Shown: positions 45,393-55,835 of the stretch, one piece after another
Layout of the letters: each line of letters opens with the position of its first letter
Numbering within the stretch: the stretch's first letter is position 1
Source of the DNA: Cyrtodaria siliqua
Taxonomy: Eukaryota; Mollusca; Bivalvia; Adapedonta; Hiatellidae
Direction of reading: 5' to 3'
Assembly (NCBI GenBank): GCA_037043455.1
Contig: JAWPHD010006776.1
Coordinates: 1-64,000 of the forward strand
Length of the DNA: 64,000 bases
Notes under the pieces: generated by a model
Databases searched by the model: none
Told to the model about the DNA's origin: nothing
Seen by the model: only the letters and a program-made list of their open reading frames with translations
Made by a program: the position numbers and the translations under genes

Positions 45393-47143
45393 TTCTTATA
45401 ATTACAAACCCCAAGAAATATAGTCAATATATCGAGGATGTTTAAAGTATACATTATTGTTTTATTTGAGATATTCTTTATTAAATATTTGTAAGTTACT
45501 GAAGACATGTGGTAAGAAGCAGCAATAGATGAACATCATAAAATCAACTAAATGTTTAACACCAAACTCTGAACTATTTCTTGTGAATTTCGTCCTTCCT
45601 CAAGTCAATGCAATGCTTACATATCGTGGCCGACATTGAACGGGAAATTAAAGGTTGAATCATCGAGAAAACCACGAGATTATGAGATATTGACGACAAC
45701 ATGACTGACCTCATGCAGGAATCATGATTTGTGCGTGACAAATTATCTAAATCAGACATTCCGGGTGGAACATCAGAGTGGGTGATTAAGAAGAGGTACT
45801 TTGACTGGTCTACCCGGATACTATCATACCTTTACAGTATTATATATCATTATCAATCAAAATACCTCGGTTCTCTGTTTTGTGAGCCGCTTACTTGAAA
45901 AGTTGGTTGCAAACTTGGGTTATTGACAGATCACAAATTGTGTAAAACCATGGCCATGTTATATATAATGAATATTTCTGGCATGTATTTGTATATTTTA
46001 TTAACCTTAACATATTAACACCCCATTTAGTGTTCCACTTTGTGGCTTCACATGGCTTATGTAGCTCTAAGTTATGTATGTCCTCCTCAGACAGCTTCTT
46101 AAATATGATTGAAGCCTGTTGATGTTCGGTATCGTCCTTTATATCTGTACTGATTTTTTAAAAGTATATTACCGATATAAATTTTATTAAGATTTGTTTC
46201 AGCTAGATTAATTACTTTTTTCTAGCTGTATCGCATGTTTCTAACACGATTTGTGCAGTCTTTCAAATACACAAAGAAGAGAGTCAACTTTATGTTATTC
46301 TACGATAAAATACGGCTGTTCCATTAATTCCCCGCGTATATTTCATCCGTTGGAAACGTCACGTTACATGACGTCACTTGGTAAATATACGTCACGAAGA
46401 CAAACTTAACAGTTTATGTTAATGAAATGTTAATTACAAAACAAACTTGCCATGCTCCCAAACCCTGCACACACCCCGATATAAACCCATCATATGCATC
46501 AGTACACATAACATTAATAAGCATCTTGAACAAGCTTTATGACGTAAGCAATGACTTAATTGTTAGTAACGTGACTACCAGTGTATTTAAACATACTGTA
46601 CCGCGCAGAACTTTGCATACGGGGGCGCCCAGTGGAACAGCCGGTAAGCATAGCAGCCTGATTACCTTGACCTCCGAGATAATGGGGTTAATTTTGTGTT
46701 AAAAACGCACTCGTGATTTAATTACTACGCATGCGAACTCCTAACTTTATTTTATTCAATGATAAAACATTCACTTGCTTTCTATTGCTAAAATTGTTTA
46801 TTAAATACACAATTTCACATTTTATTGAATAATTTGTAATGTAGGTATAATAAGTCAGTGACATAAATATCATGATGCACCAGCTGAAGAAATATGCAAA
46901 TATAGGCCGAATGATCACTTGGCACACCGTAACCGTTTAAAATGCTGGTTAATGGAAATAAACAAGGCAGTTCAGTATTTTTTTGTCAAGCATATGGATA
47001 ACTGGAGCACAATCCGAGTGATGAGAAAGCACATTAACGACGATCAAAAACATAAATTACAATTTGGATAAAAAAAATTACAGAGCTACTGAAAATCTGG
47101 AACAATTTCTTTTGTTTGCGATTTGTTTGGAAAATTCTTGCAT
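45393..47143. other. Intergenic, no gene
   Basis: No frame with family resemblance. 45925-45950 (gatcacaaattgtgtaaaacc) echoes the hairpin arm. The rest is unassigned. Confidence 0.5.
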
Positions 47144-47213
47144 CATCGGTAGATCAGTGGATAATTTTTAGAGCTGCAGAACTCTGCTGCGTGGGTTCGA
47201 TCACTGACCGAGG
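47144..47213 (+). repeat. tRNA-like head, probably of a SINE
   Basis: 70 nt with catcggt/accgagg acceptor-stem pairing (six of seven), box A (tagatcagtgg) and box B (gggttcgatcac). The D-arm and anticodon regions are irregular (ataatttttagagctgc). It is followed by ctcagatgggaaacttcatcc, a plausible SINE body. Confidence 0.45.
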
Positions 47214-47389
47214 CATCTCAGATGGGAAACTTCATCCTTCATCACATATCCATCTGAGGTTGATGTCCTAAAATAACCTAAAAAATGTGACATTTTTGTT
47301 TTATTACAAAACTTGTGATAGAGGAATATTTTACCATCATTTTCAATGATTATATTTGGTTGTGTCATGGGAACTGTCTTCAGGGTGGG

Positions 47390-47570
47390 CGATTGTATTT
47401 CACCCTCCAGTGCCATGGGAAACAGCTCCAGAGTAGGCTGTTGTATTTCACCCTCCACATAATGGTTGGTTGTGATATTTCGCAGTGCTTGGTCAACTGA
47501 CTCTCGGTCAAATTAGCCAGAGATGACTTGGCAAATTATTTCATTCATTTGTGGATCAGATCCCATTTGT
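47390..47570 (+). repeat. Short local duplications
   Basis: ttgtatttcaccctccag(tgccatgggaaacagctccagag) is duplicated at about 47393-47415 and 47432-47456. gtgg.tcagatccca is duplicated at about 47550-47582. This is consistent with a small decayed minisatellite. Confidence 0.55.
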
Positions 47571-48049
47571 GGGTCAGATCCCACATCTTCAAACTGAAAT
47601 TTTCTCGGCAAAGTGCTGGCAAAAAAGCCTTAATCTTCTGGAAGACACTTGGCAGCTGAACAGACGAACTTCTCCGAACGCGTTTTATGAAAATAAAAAC
47701 AAATTCTCAAGTGTACCAGAAATTATAAGATGTAATTCTTTTGTTCATTTACCGAATAAAATATTTATTATACATTATTTTCCCCGTGGTTTTGAGTTAA
47801 TTAATTACTTATTAATTCTGCGCATAATGTTACTATAAATACCATACATCGATCGCTATTTTTGGAAGTAAGTTGGGAATTACCAAAAGTAGTTCCTTGC
47901 TCACATGATTAATAATGTGACGTGTTATCGAAAAATAACAACACAAAAGATTCAATGACTAGCCAATGAAAACGCAGGAAAGACGAATAATATGTACAGT
48001 TTGTAATTATTCCAAAAACATACTAATATTACAAATTAAAAAATATAGA

Positions 48050-48395
48050 TTTTGAAAATTGTGATTCAGAAAGGGATTGGGGAGTTATTATCAGTAAACT
48101 TGGAAAGCCATGTGAACAGTGTATTGCAGCAGCAAAGAAAGCGATGCAACGTCTCGCTATTTGAAACACATTGATAAAAAAGCTTGATTATTATATATAC
48201 CAGTTATATACGTCCTCTATTAGAACATTGTGTTCAGGTTTGGAGCCCTTATTATCGTAAGGATATTGAATGTTTAGAAAAAATACAACATCGAGCAACC
48301 AAACTAGTACCAGAGCTAAGAAATCTCAGTTATGAAGAAAGACTTTCAGCTTTAAATATGTACTCTCTTGAACAGAGACGTACCTTGCGAAATGA
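48050..48395 (+). pseudogene. LINE 3'-half relic
   Basis: Frames show SEKDWGVIISKLGKPCEQCI and AAAKKAMQRLA, then a deletion, then IIIYTSYIRPLLEHCVQVWS and ECLEKIQHRATKLVPELRNL. This is the standard layout downstream of the RT domain in CR1/jockey-type elements. It is possibly the same family as 44950-45228, and it is broken by stops and a deletion near 48165. Confidence 0.8.
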
Positions 48396-48439
48396 AATAG
48401 CAAACTCAAATGGGTTGTATTATTGGTACCTCCATGGAA

Positions 48440-48720
48440 TGGTCGGTGACATGAATGCCGCTGGAGTTAAACCAGGTTCTAGAGTGCACCATACCTTACT
48501 CTTACCTTATTTTCATTCAAATAAAATGGGACCAGCCAGGCTATATCCCCTTACAAACTGGGCAATATTAATAACAATTAGTAGGCAATATAAGTATAAC
48601 ACAAACTGATCATATATATATATGAATATAAAACGCCTAGAAAGCCACAAACCAAACACTTTTCAGAAGCCAGGACAACAAAAGAATGAACCATTAAGAG
48701 GACGATAAGACAATATTAAA
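48440..48720 (-). repeat. Penelope-like 3' tail, proximal module
   Basis: It matches 38470-38790 (ccgctggagttaaaccaggttctagagtgcacca...attaataac...gtaggcaatataagtataacacaaa). It lacks the terminal module and starts at the same internal point as copies at 6475-6790 and 34061-34405. Confidence 0.7.
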
Positions 48721-48929
48721 GTTTAACATTAGGCGTTACCATCCCTTGCCGGACTTATGTAGAAGCGCATGCATTCATTACGATATATAGTATAGAAAGA
48801 TAGAGATAGAGAGAAAAGGCCCTTTACTATATATGTATACTATAACTATATTCTCGCTATCCTTCTATACTATTTATCGTAATCAATGCCATCATAGGGT
48901 GTACAATATGTTGGGTCGTCCTAAAATTA

Positions 48930-50110
48930 ATTGTAAATATAGAAAAGTAGCATACAAGGACGACAGTAAACCACAAACAACTACAGAAACAAAGAACACT
49001 TTTGAATATGAATAAAAGGTCAAATAAGACATCACAAACACAAAAGGGTTGAGAATAGGGCTACCGCCTTTGAAAGGTCAGTGGCATAAAAAGGCCGCTG
49101 GGGGTTTAAACCAGGGTCTAGGGTGCACCAAAACTCACACTTACCCTACTGTCATCCCAATGAAACGTGACAGTGTAAATAAAGAAATCCCCGCCATGAA
49201 CTAAGGCAGCATTAATAGGCAATAGAAGTAAAACACGAAGATGCTCGTGTATATATAAATACAAAAATAAATAGAATAGAAAAAGATTCAATGACTGGGC
49301 AGAAGCCAGAGCAACAAGAGAACAAACCATTGAGGGCTCGACAAGACAAGATTGCAGACAATGATCAAATGTCACCGTGCTTTTGGGTTTTAGGTAGACG
49401 TCATCATAGGGTCCATAGCCTGTGCGGTTATCGCACAATTAAAGAGGAAAGCATAGTGGCGAACTGTAAATGGGTTCACCATCAAGCATGCAGTGCGTTG
49501 CTAAATGATAGGGTCATAACCTCTTTCGATAAACCTTTTAACACGTTTAATAAAGATCGTATGAAATTGATCATGACCAAGGATCTTACGAAGTTTGTAA
49601 ATCACGTCACCATAGAAGTCTGGTTGTGATAATCCTTGTCGCAGAAGATTTCTTAAATTACTTTTATATTACTTTTATATTTGGAAAGAAGATCAGGGTT
49701 ACCATAATAAAATGTTGCAAAGGTTTTACGAAGTTTATGGTAACGGTAGCCCTGATGGAGTAGCTTTTTAGTTATACAAAGAATACGTATATTAAAGTCC
49801 TCAACTCGAGTACAAGCTCTAGAAAAACGAATAAGTTGAGACACATAGACCCCATAATAAGTTGCTCGGGGAACATCCCCATCTAAATGGGGATAATTAA
49901 CAATATCAAAATTAAAATCATATCTCTTGTCATATATTTTGCTAATTATTTCACCATTTTCAATAGAGAGATGTAAATCGAGAAAAGAAGCGTTATTATC
50001 AGAACTATTAGGTTTGTTATGTTGAAGTTCTTTAGGGTATATATTATTAACCATAGTAGAGAAGAATGGTTTGTCAATGTTTAATATGTCATTCAGACAA
50101 TAAATACTGA
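48930..50110 (-). mobile_element. Penelope-like element, copy 2 (C-terminal part plus full tail)
   Basis: The minus-strand frame 50054-49653 reads NASFLDLHLSIENGEIISKI and YVSQLIRFSRACTRVEDFNI, the region after the RT palm. Further frames to about 49400 carry KLRKILGHDQFHTIFIKRVK-like residues and the C-terminus. The complete non-coding 3' tail (49380-48930) follows directly. This proves that the dispersed 0.5-kb tail sequence belongs to this element. At the 5' edge (50085-50110) the catalytic motif is corrupted (Y-C-L-N-D instead of Y-x-D-D). 5'-truncated and inactive. Confidence 0.8.
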
Positions 50111-50537
50111 TAAAGGTGATCCTTTGGGAGCGACAAACACAATTATGAGAATAAAGCAGCAGACTCGATTTTATTGAGTCTGTTCATGAGAAGTAATGAA
50201 AGAAGCAACACCTCTCACGCCCCCTAGCACCGGCTTAAGCGGTATTCTACTGCAAAGCCACCTATATTGGGCTCGTTGGTCCCAAAGGACCAGTAAAATA
50301 ACACTACTGATTCGTAGCACGGGGAGATGTTTACAGCCGCCACTCTGCACTAAACTAACGCTAGTGTGAATGTTAATAAATACTGATAAAGGTGATCCTT
50401 TGGGAGCAACAAACACAATTAAGAGAATAAAGCAGCAGACTCGGTTTTATTGAATCTGTTCATGAGAAGTAATGAAAGAAGCAACACATCTCACGCCCCT
50501 AGCACCGGCTTAAGCGGTATTCTACTTCAAAGCCATG
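50101..50537. repeat. 160-bp direct duplication (50101-50260 and 50377-50537)
   Basis: Both copies run aataaatactgataaaggtgatcctttgggag...acaattaagagaataaagcagcagactcg...cctagcaccggcttaagcggtattctact.caaagcca and differ at only a few positions. The spacer is 116 bp. The left copy abuts the Penelope-like coding end on minus and the right copy abuts a plus-strand Penelope-like fragment, so this may be a terminal repeat of the element or a rearrangement scar. Confidence 0.8.
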
Positions 50538-50559
50538 TTGAGCACAGATTGTATAATGT

Positions 50560-50905
50560 GAGAATGACCAATGATCTTAAAACTCAATGAAGCACTATTA
50601 TAAAAGCTGGAGTAGATGAAAAGCAAAACAAACTTCCAACTATGTACTGGATTCCTAATTTAGAAAAACAGAATAATAAAGCACACTTCATTCTATTTCT
50701 AGTGTCTGCACCACTACAAACATCTCCAAAGATTTAACGTCCTGTCTTACTGGCCATTGTAGATCACGTAACACAATATTGTTCTAAAGCTTATGAAAAC
50801 TCTTCGATAATATATTTTGGTCGTTATCACTTTCTTGAAAACGAATGCAATAAGCGTCATACAAACCTTTTCAAAGACAAGCTTATTCTCTTATTCAGTA
50901 TTTAT
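50560..50905 (+). pseudogene. Penelope-like RT N-terminal (fingers) fragment
   Basis: Frames read KQNKLPTMYWIP, then KAHFI, TTTNISKDLTSCLTAIVDHV and QYCSKAYENS, which precede motif A in the same family. After a deletion it ends TNLFKDKLI, overlapping the start of copy 1 (5690-5870). Orientation is opposite to copy 2. It is broken. Confidence 0.75.
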
Positions 50906-51339
50906 TTTAGTGAATACACAGTAATGCTTGCTCAGCAGTATACTGCAGTAGAATAAAATGTTTTTGTTTTGCATATCTCTCCGCCGTTAAAACAATCGAA
51001 ATGGACTCCACCGTAGCGTTTCCCATACGGTAACAGTATAGCGTTTGTTCTTACCAACACTTTCTAAAACCTCAAAGCTCTAAAAAGCCTACCTAAAATT
51101 AAAATATTAACCTACATTCATCAAAAATGTCTAAAGCAAGCAGAGTTCCGTTCGAGTGTTTAACACTCAGCAGCACCCTATAGCATTAGTGGTGTCAAGT
51201 CACGGAGTTGATTTCTGATCACCATTTTGATATTTTAGCTATAGTCATGTGTCAAATTATGACGTAATCACAAACTATTTTCTAAGAAGTTGTCATAGTC
51301 ACATGGTGACCTTATTATTTTGCAACGCACTGCATGTTT

Positions 51340-51840
51340 AGTGGTTGACCCATTTAGCGCTTTGCTTTCCACTTGATTCTGCGATCGCCAGAAATATTGT
51401 GGACCTATGATGACATCTACCTAAATCCCGAAAGGCCTCTAACGTTTGATGTTTGTCTTCAATATTGTCTGTCGTACCCTTAATGGTTTATTCCCTTGCT
51501 GCCCTGGCTACGAATATTGAAGTCCTCATCTCGATTACAAACTCTAAAAAAAAAGTTGAGAAGCATGGACTCCACAAGACACTGATTGGAGAACAGCCCC
51601 GTCTAGATCGGGTAAATTAACAATGTCAAAATTAAAATGATCTCTCTTGTCATAGAGTTTGCTTATTCTTTCTTAGTTTCAATCGCGAGATGTAAAACGA
51701 GTAAAGAAGATATAGCAACTATGATAAATATTAGCTTTGTTGAGATGAAGTTCTTTAGGAAAAAATGTACATGTAGTAACCATAATAAAAATGAAGGGCT
51801 GTAAATGTCCAATATATGATTCATATACAAAGAGGTGTAA
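51340..51840. mobile_element. Two old Penelope-like fragments in opposite orientation
   Basis: 51340-51515 (+) matches the C-terminus/tail junction of the element (ttgcaacgcactgcatg ... cctatgatgacatctacctaaa...cccttaatggtttattccc). 51516-51840 (-) matches a more upstream coding stretch (gaagtcctcatctcgattacaaactc...ttaggaaaaaatgt). They meet directly. The arrangement is not that of twin priming, so a later inversion or a nested insertion is more likely. Confidence 0.65.
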
Positions 51841-52375
51841 TAAAAGGCTTCGATTACATCTGCCTAAGCGTATTTGGTAAAATACTTAATAATAAACCTC
51901 TATCATAACAAAACAAAAACAAATCTGCAACAAGAGGTGCCCATTTCGTCCTCATTTGGGGTTCCAACAATTTGTCTATAAACAGTAGTTCCATATGTGT
52001 ACAACTATTATCTTATATGAAAATAAATACTTCGATAACAACTACCTACATGACAGGTCCACATGGTGTAATTGTAATTAGAATATTACTCAGTAATTGA
52101 TGACATTTCAAAGGAAAGTAGGAAACAATCAGACGATCGTATTACTTGACGATTTAGAGCAATAACTTGATAATTGTCTAACCTGTCTAAAATCCGTTTG
52201 ATATAAAGTTACACGCCAAACTGTGTGACAATCGAAACCATGGCCTTTATCATTGTGAGTAGCTTAAAGCCTTCTGACAGTATGTCAGTGTATACTGGGT
52301 GAATACTTACGTGTCAAATGAAAAGTATGGATTGTATCCATATGTGTTGTTTGCTATAATCTCACTGTATCACTG
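51841..52375. other. Spacer, nothing recognised
   Basis: No domain-bearing frame and no clear repeat relative in the window. Confidence 0.5.
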
Positions 52376-53160
52376 TTCTGTACAATATGTGGTGTAACAT
52401 GACAGGCATGACCTAAATCTGTATGAGTATGGACTACTTGAAGACTTCTGAAGCTATGTTCTGTACAATACATGGGTGCATTCTTACTTGTAAATTGACA
52501 TATATGGCCTATATTTGTATGAGTATTGGTTACTTGAAACATTCTGACTCTATGTTCCATACAATACTTGGAAGTGGGCTTACATGTAACATGACAGGAC
52601 TGGCATCTATGGTCCGTATATATGTATACGTGTGGGTAACTCGAAGCCCACTTTTTCAGTGTTGTGTCCAATATGGGGTTGTGATCTTTCATGTAACATA
52701 GCAGGGAAGGCCTGTATGAGTGTGGGCAACTTGAAGCCTTCTATAACTACAAGTTTGTTCCTTACAATATATGGGAATATACTTAAGTGTAACACGACTA
52801 GAATGACATGTTACTGTATGAGTGTAGTTATCTGGAAGCCCGATTCCTCTTGGTTCTGGACAATATGTGAATATGTTCAATGCATGGGGTATATCTGTAC
52901 ATGTAACATAAAAGGTAATGACCTGTATCTTTATGGGTGGGGGTAATTAGAGCCACCTTACGCTATACTGTGTTGATGAGCCGTTAAACAACATTCAACT
53001 CAACTCAACTTCTATATGCTCTAACACTCTTATGTGTTACATAGGTATGGCCTGTATGAGACTGTATGTGTGTGGGCAACTTGAAGCCAGCTGTCCTATG
53101 TTCTGTAAATATGTGGGTGAATACTAACATCACAGGTGTATCACAATGCAATCTGGAAGA
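52376..53160 (+). repeat. Diverged tandem array, about 100-bp units
   Basis: About eight units of ttctgtacaatatgtgggtg.atacttacatgtaacatgacaggaatggcctgtat...tgtatgagtgtgggcaacttgaagcc. Units differ widely, so the array is old. The frames on both strands are repeat artefacts. Confidence 0.8.
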
Positions 53161-53186
53161 ATGAATTAATAGGAGTCTTAACTTAA

Positions 53187-53690
53187 ACAAAACAAAAAAA
53201 CATATCCGTGTAAATGGTCTTTGGGTAAAGCCATAATTAAGAATATATTGCTATTTTTAAGCATTTGGATGGCGGCCATTTTGAAATGTGATAAACATAG
53301 TTACATGGGGTGGGGTGGGTTTGGGTTGGGTATGAGGGGTGGGGGACATTTATTATATTACAGATCATCTTAAATCTAAGCCAAAAATAAAATAAAACAC
53401 GTCTGTGTAAACGTTTTTTTGGGGTTAAGCCGTAATGAAGAATATGTTGCTATATGTGTGCATTTTCCAGTTGGCTAAACATAGTTAACATGGTGGGAGG
53501 TGGGGGTGGGGGGAGGGGGGTGTGGGGGTTGGGGGGACAGTTAATATATTATAGACGAACTAACATCTAAGCCAAAAACAAAATAAAACATTTCTGTGTA
53601 AATCGTCTTTGGGTTAAGCCATAATTAAGAATATATTGCTGTACTGAAGCATTTGGATGGCGGCCATTTTGAAAGTGCTTAAAACAGTAA
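53187..53690 (+). repeat. Tandem array, about 192-bp units, with G-rich tracts
   Basis: Two and a half units start at about 53187, 53380 and 53572. The landmark strings are aaaca..tctgtgtaaa.cgtctttgggttaagccataattaagaatatattgct and ggatggcggccattttgaaa. Each full unit carries a purine-rich segment: 53306-53345, and the very G-rich 53492-53537 with many runs of three to six G. Confidence 0.85.
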
Positions 53691-55252
53691 CATAATGACC
53701 TGTGACCTTGGGGACCCCTATTGATTTTCAAGTTAGTCTACCAACTACTATCACAGAAAGTTTGGTGCTTTTGTCCACTCTGATCACATCCAATATGTTG
53801 GTCCCTAGCTAAGACAGTAAGTGGTGTAACTGATTTAAGGTATCGCTACACAGTGCATTTTTACTATGTTGGCCTATATGTCAGGATGTTTCATCACATG
53901 GAAACCATATCGACATTACTGAAATGACTTGAGAAGTTCACTATGAACAGTATACACAAAATAATCCATGTTGATCAATGTATGGTCCATTTTCAAGTGC
54001 AAAAACACTAACTTATGCCAAAATCCAACTTTAGCAATTCATGCTATAATGTTTAATTCAACTTTTTCAAACAGTTGAAAACATCAAACTCAGAAATATT
54101 GTTCTATGTCAATGCAGGCTGGTCATCCAAGCGTCTAGGTGATTGTTCCTTCAAGTTCTCACTACACAGTGCATATTTACTATGTTGTCCTATATGAAGA
54201 AAGTTTACAGGTCAATTCCAAACAGGAAGTTTCCAAGCTATAAGTTACTTTTGTATGTAACCAAGTCATTTGCCCACACAAAACTCTACAAAATCTGGTA
54301 CGTTGGCCAGGTTTATATATTTCTTTTAATTTGAGTGGTGTCCTCCAATGCATATTTTTGGGCTTTAACTCCCGAGTTTGGATCAGAATTCCTACTCTTC
54401 TTCAACACCCATAAAACTGTCATATGTTGTTGGCAGTGTCATATAATAGCTGCACATCCAATGTCAGACTGTTCAGCTCACCTGCATCAACAATCAACAT
54501 AACTGTCAGCAATTATTAAAAATGTTTAAAACCGAAGAACACACTACTACTTTTTAAGGCCTAAGAATGTTCCTACCGTGGGTTTCAAGTGAGCTAACTC
54601 TGTAGTGAGACCTTCAAGGCTGGTGGGGGTGGGGTCTCATGTGCGTGCGCATCTTTAAAAGCATAACTGCAACAACTATAGACAACTATCTAACACAAAA
54701 AAGTATTTATCGGTACTTTTGTCAAAGGTTATTTGAATTTATGGCTCAAAATGCAACATGCATTTTAATCTGTATCGAAAATACAAAATATTGAGTAACT
54801 TTTGTGTTCTAAGAGATTTTGTTCTTAAATTCTGTAGGATTTGTGTTGGATATGTATATAATCTAAAAGAAGTGTGCTGTTTGTCTTGCAGGCAGTGTTG
54901 CTTAATTTATTAATTGTTTACCTATGATCATACATGATTTTATGATGTTTAGTGGTGAGACCTATTTTGTATTCAAAAATAGTTTATTGTATTACCTGTC
55001 ATACAATGCCATTAAAGGCCATTAATGTGGTTGTCAAAATAGGCATGGCTCCAATAAAGCAAGCCCTCCCTCCATTAAACTGTCAAATTGGCATCTTCTA
55101 CCAGCTTCCTGTATAAAAAAAATAAAATCGGCTTAACTTAGCACATGTTTAAGTATTATAGAAAGTGGGGGTACCAGCGCAGTCTAAAACTATCGGAGAA
55201 AAGATTGCTAAGAATTTAATAGTAAAACCAGTCATTAGTACAAAATATAAAC
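53691..55252. other. Intergenic; one 38-bp direct repeat
   Basis: actacacagtgcat.tttactatgttg.cctatatg occurs at about 53844-53880 and 54161-54197, bracketing about 280 bp that may be an insertion. No coding feature was recognised. 54580-54640 has a G-rich patch. Confidence 0.5.
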
Positions 55253-55835
55253 TTGGTCTTGGAAACTCAAAAACTAGAAAAGGCGTTGAAATGGACTGAC
55301 AAGTTAGCAAATGAACTTCATAAACCTATACGAAGAAAGTTCACTCAACGCCGTGTGATTGTTACTGAAATTGATAAAATATGGTCTGCTGATTTGGTTG
55401 ACATGCAATCGTTTTCAAAGTATAATAAAGGTACTAAATACTTGCTTACTGTTATTGATTTATTTAGTAAATTTGCTTGGGTTATTCTAGTTCCAAATAA
55501 AACTAGTTTAGAAATTACCAAAGCATTCCAACAAATAATCAGTACAGGAAGACAATGTAAATTGCTGTGGGTTGACCAGGGTGTGGAGTTTTATAACAAG
55601 ACGTTTAAGCAATTCCTTGATGATAATAATATCAAAATGTATCACACTTTTAATTTCGGAAAAGCTGTAGTGATTGAACGATTTAACAGGACATTAAAAG
55701 AAAAGATGTGGAAATATTTCACAGCAAACAATACAAATACATATTTAGACGTGCTTCAGGCGATGGTTGATAAGTATAATAATACAAAACATCGGAGTAT
55801 TAAAATGACGCCGATTGAGGCTAACACTGGATGGG
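55253..55835 (+). pseudogene. Retroviral-type (rve) integrase fragment, possibly Polinton/Maverick
   Basis: The frame shows IWSADLVDMQSFSKYNKGTK (first catalytic Asp, residue 47 of the open frame). LLWVDQGVEFYNKTFKQFL follows (second Asp, 108), then VVIERFNRTLKEKMWKYFTA (Glu 142). The D-E spacing is 33 residues, two short of the usual D35E. The wording resembles integrases of Polinton/Maverick elements and of F54H12.3-type transposon-derived proteins. The frame begins with no ATG and is fused at about 55835 to an unrelated LINE, so it is a truncated fragment. No Polinton capsid or polymerase gene is nearby. Confidence 0.65.

Noticed and set aside
46318..46400. acgtcacg...tgacgtcac CRE-like strings as a promoter
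   Set aside because: No TATA box, initiator, donor or exon nearby. Similar strings occur inside transposons in the window.
52354..52946. Overlapping 60-112-codon frames on both strands
   Set aside because: They follow the 100-bp tandem array periodicity and are repeat artefacts.
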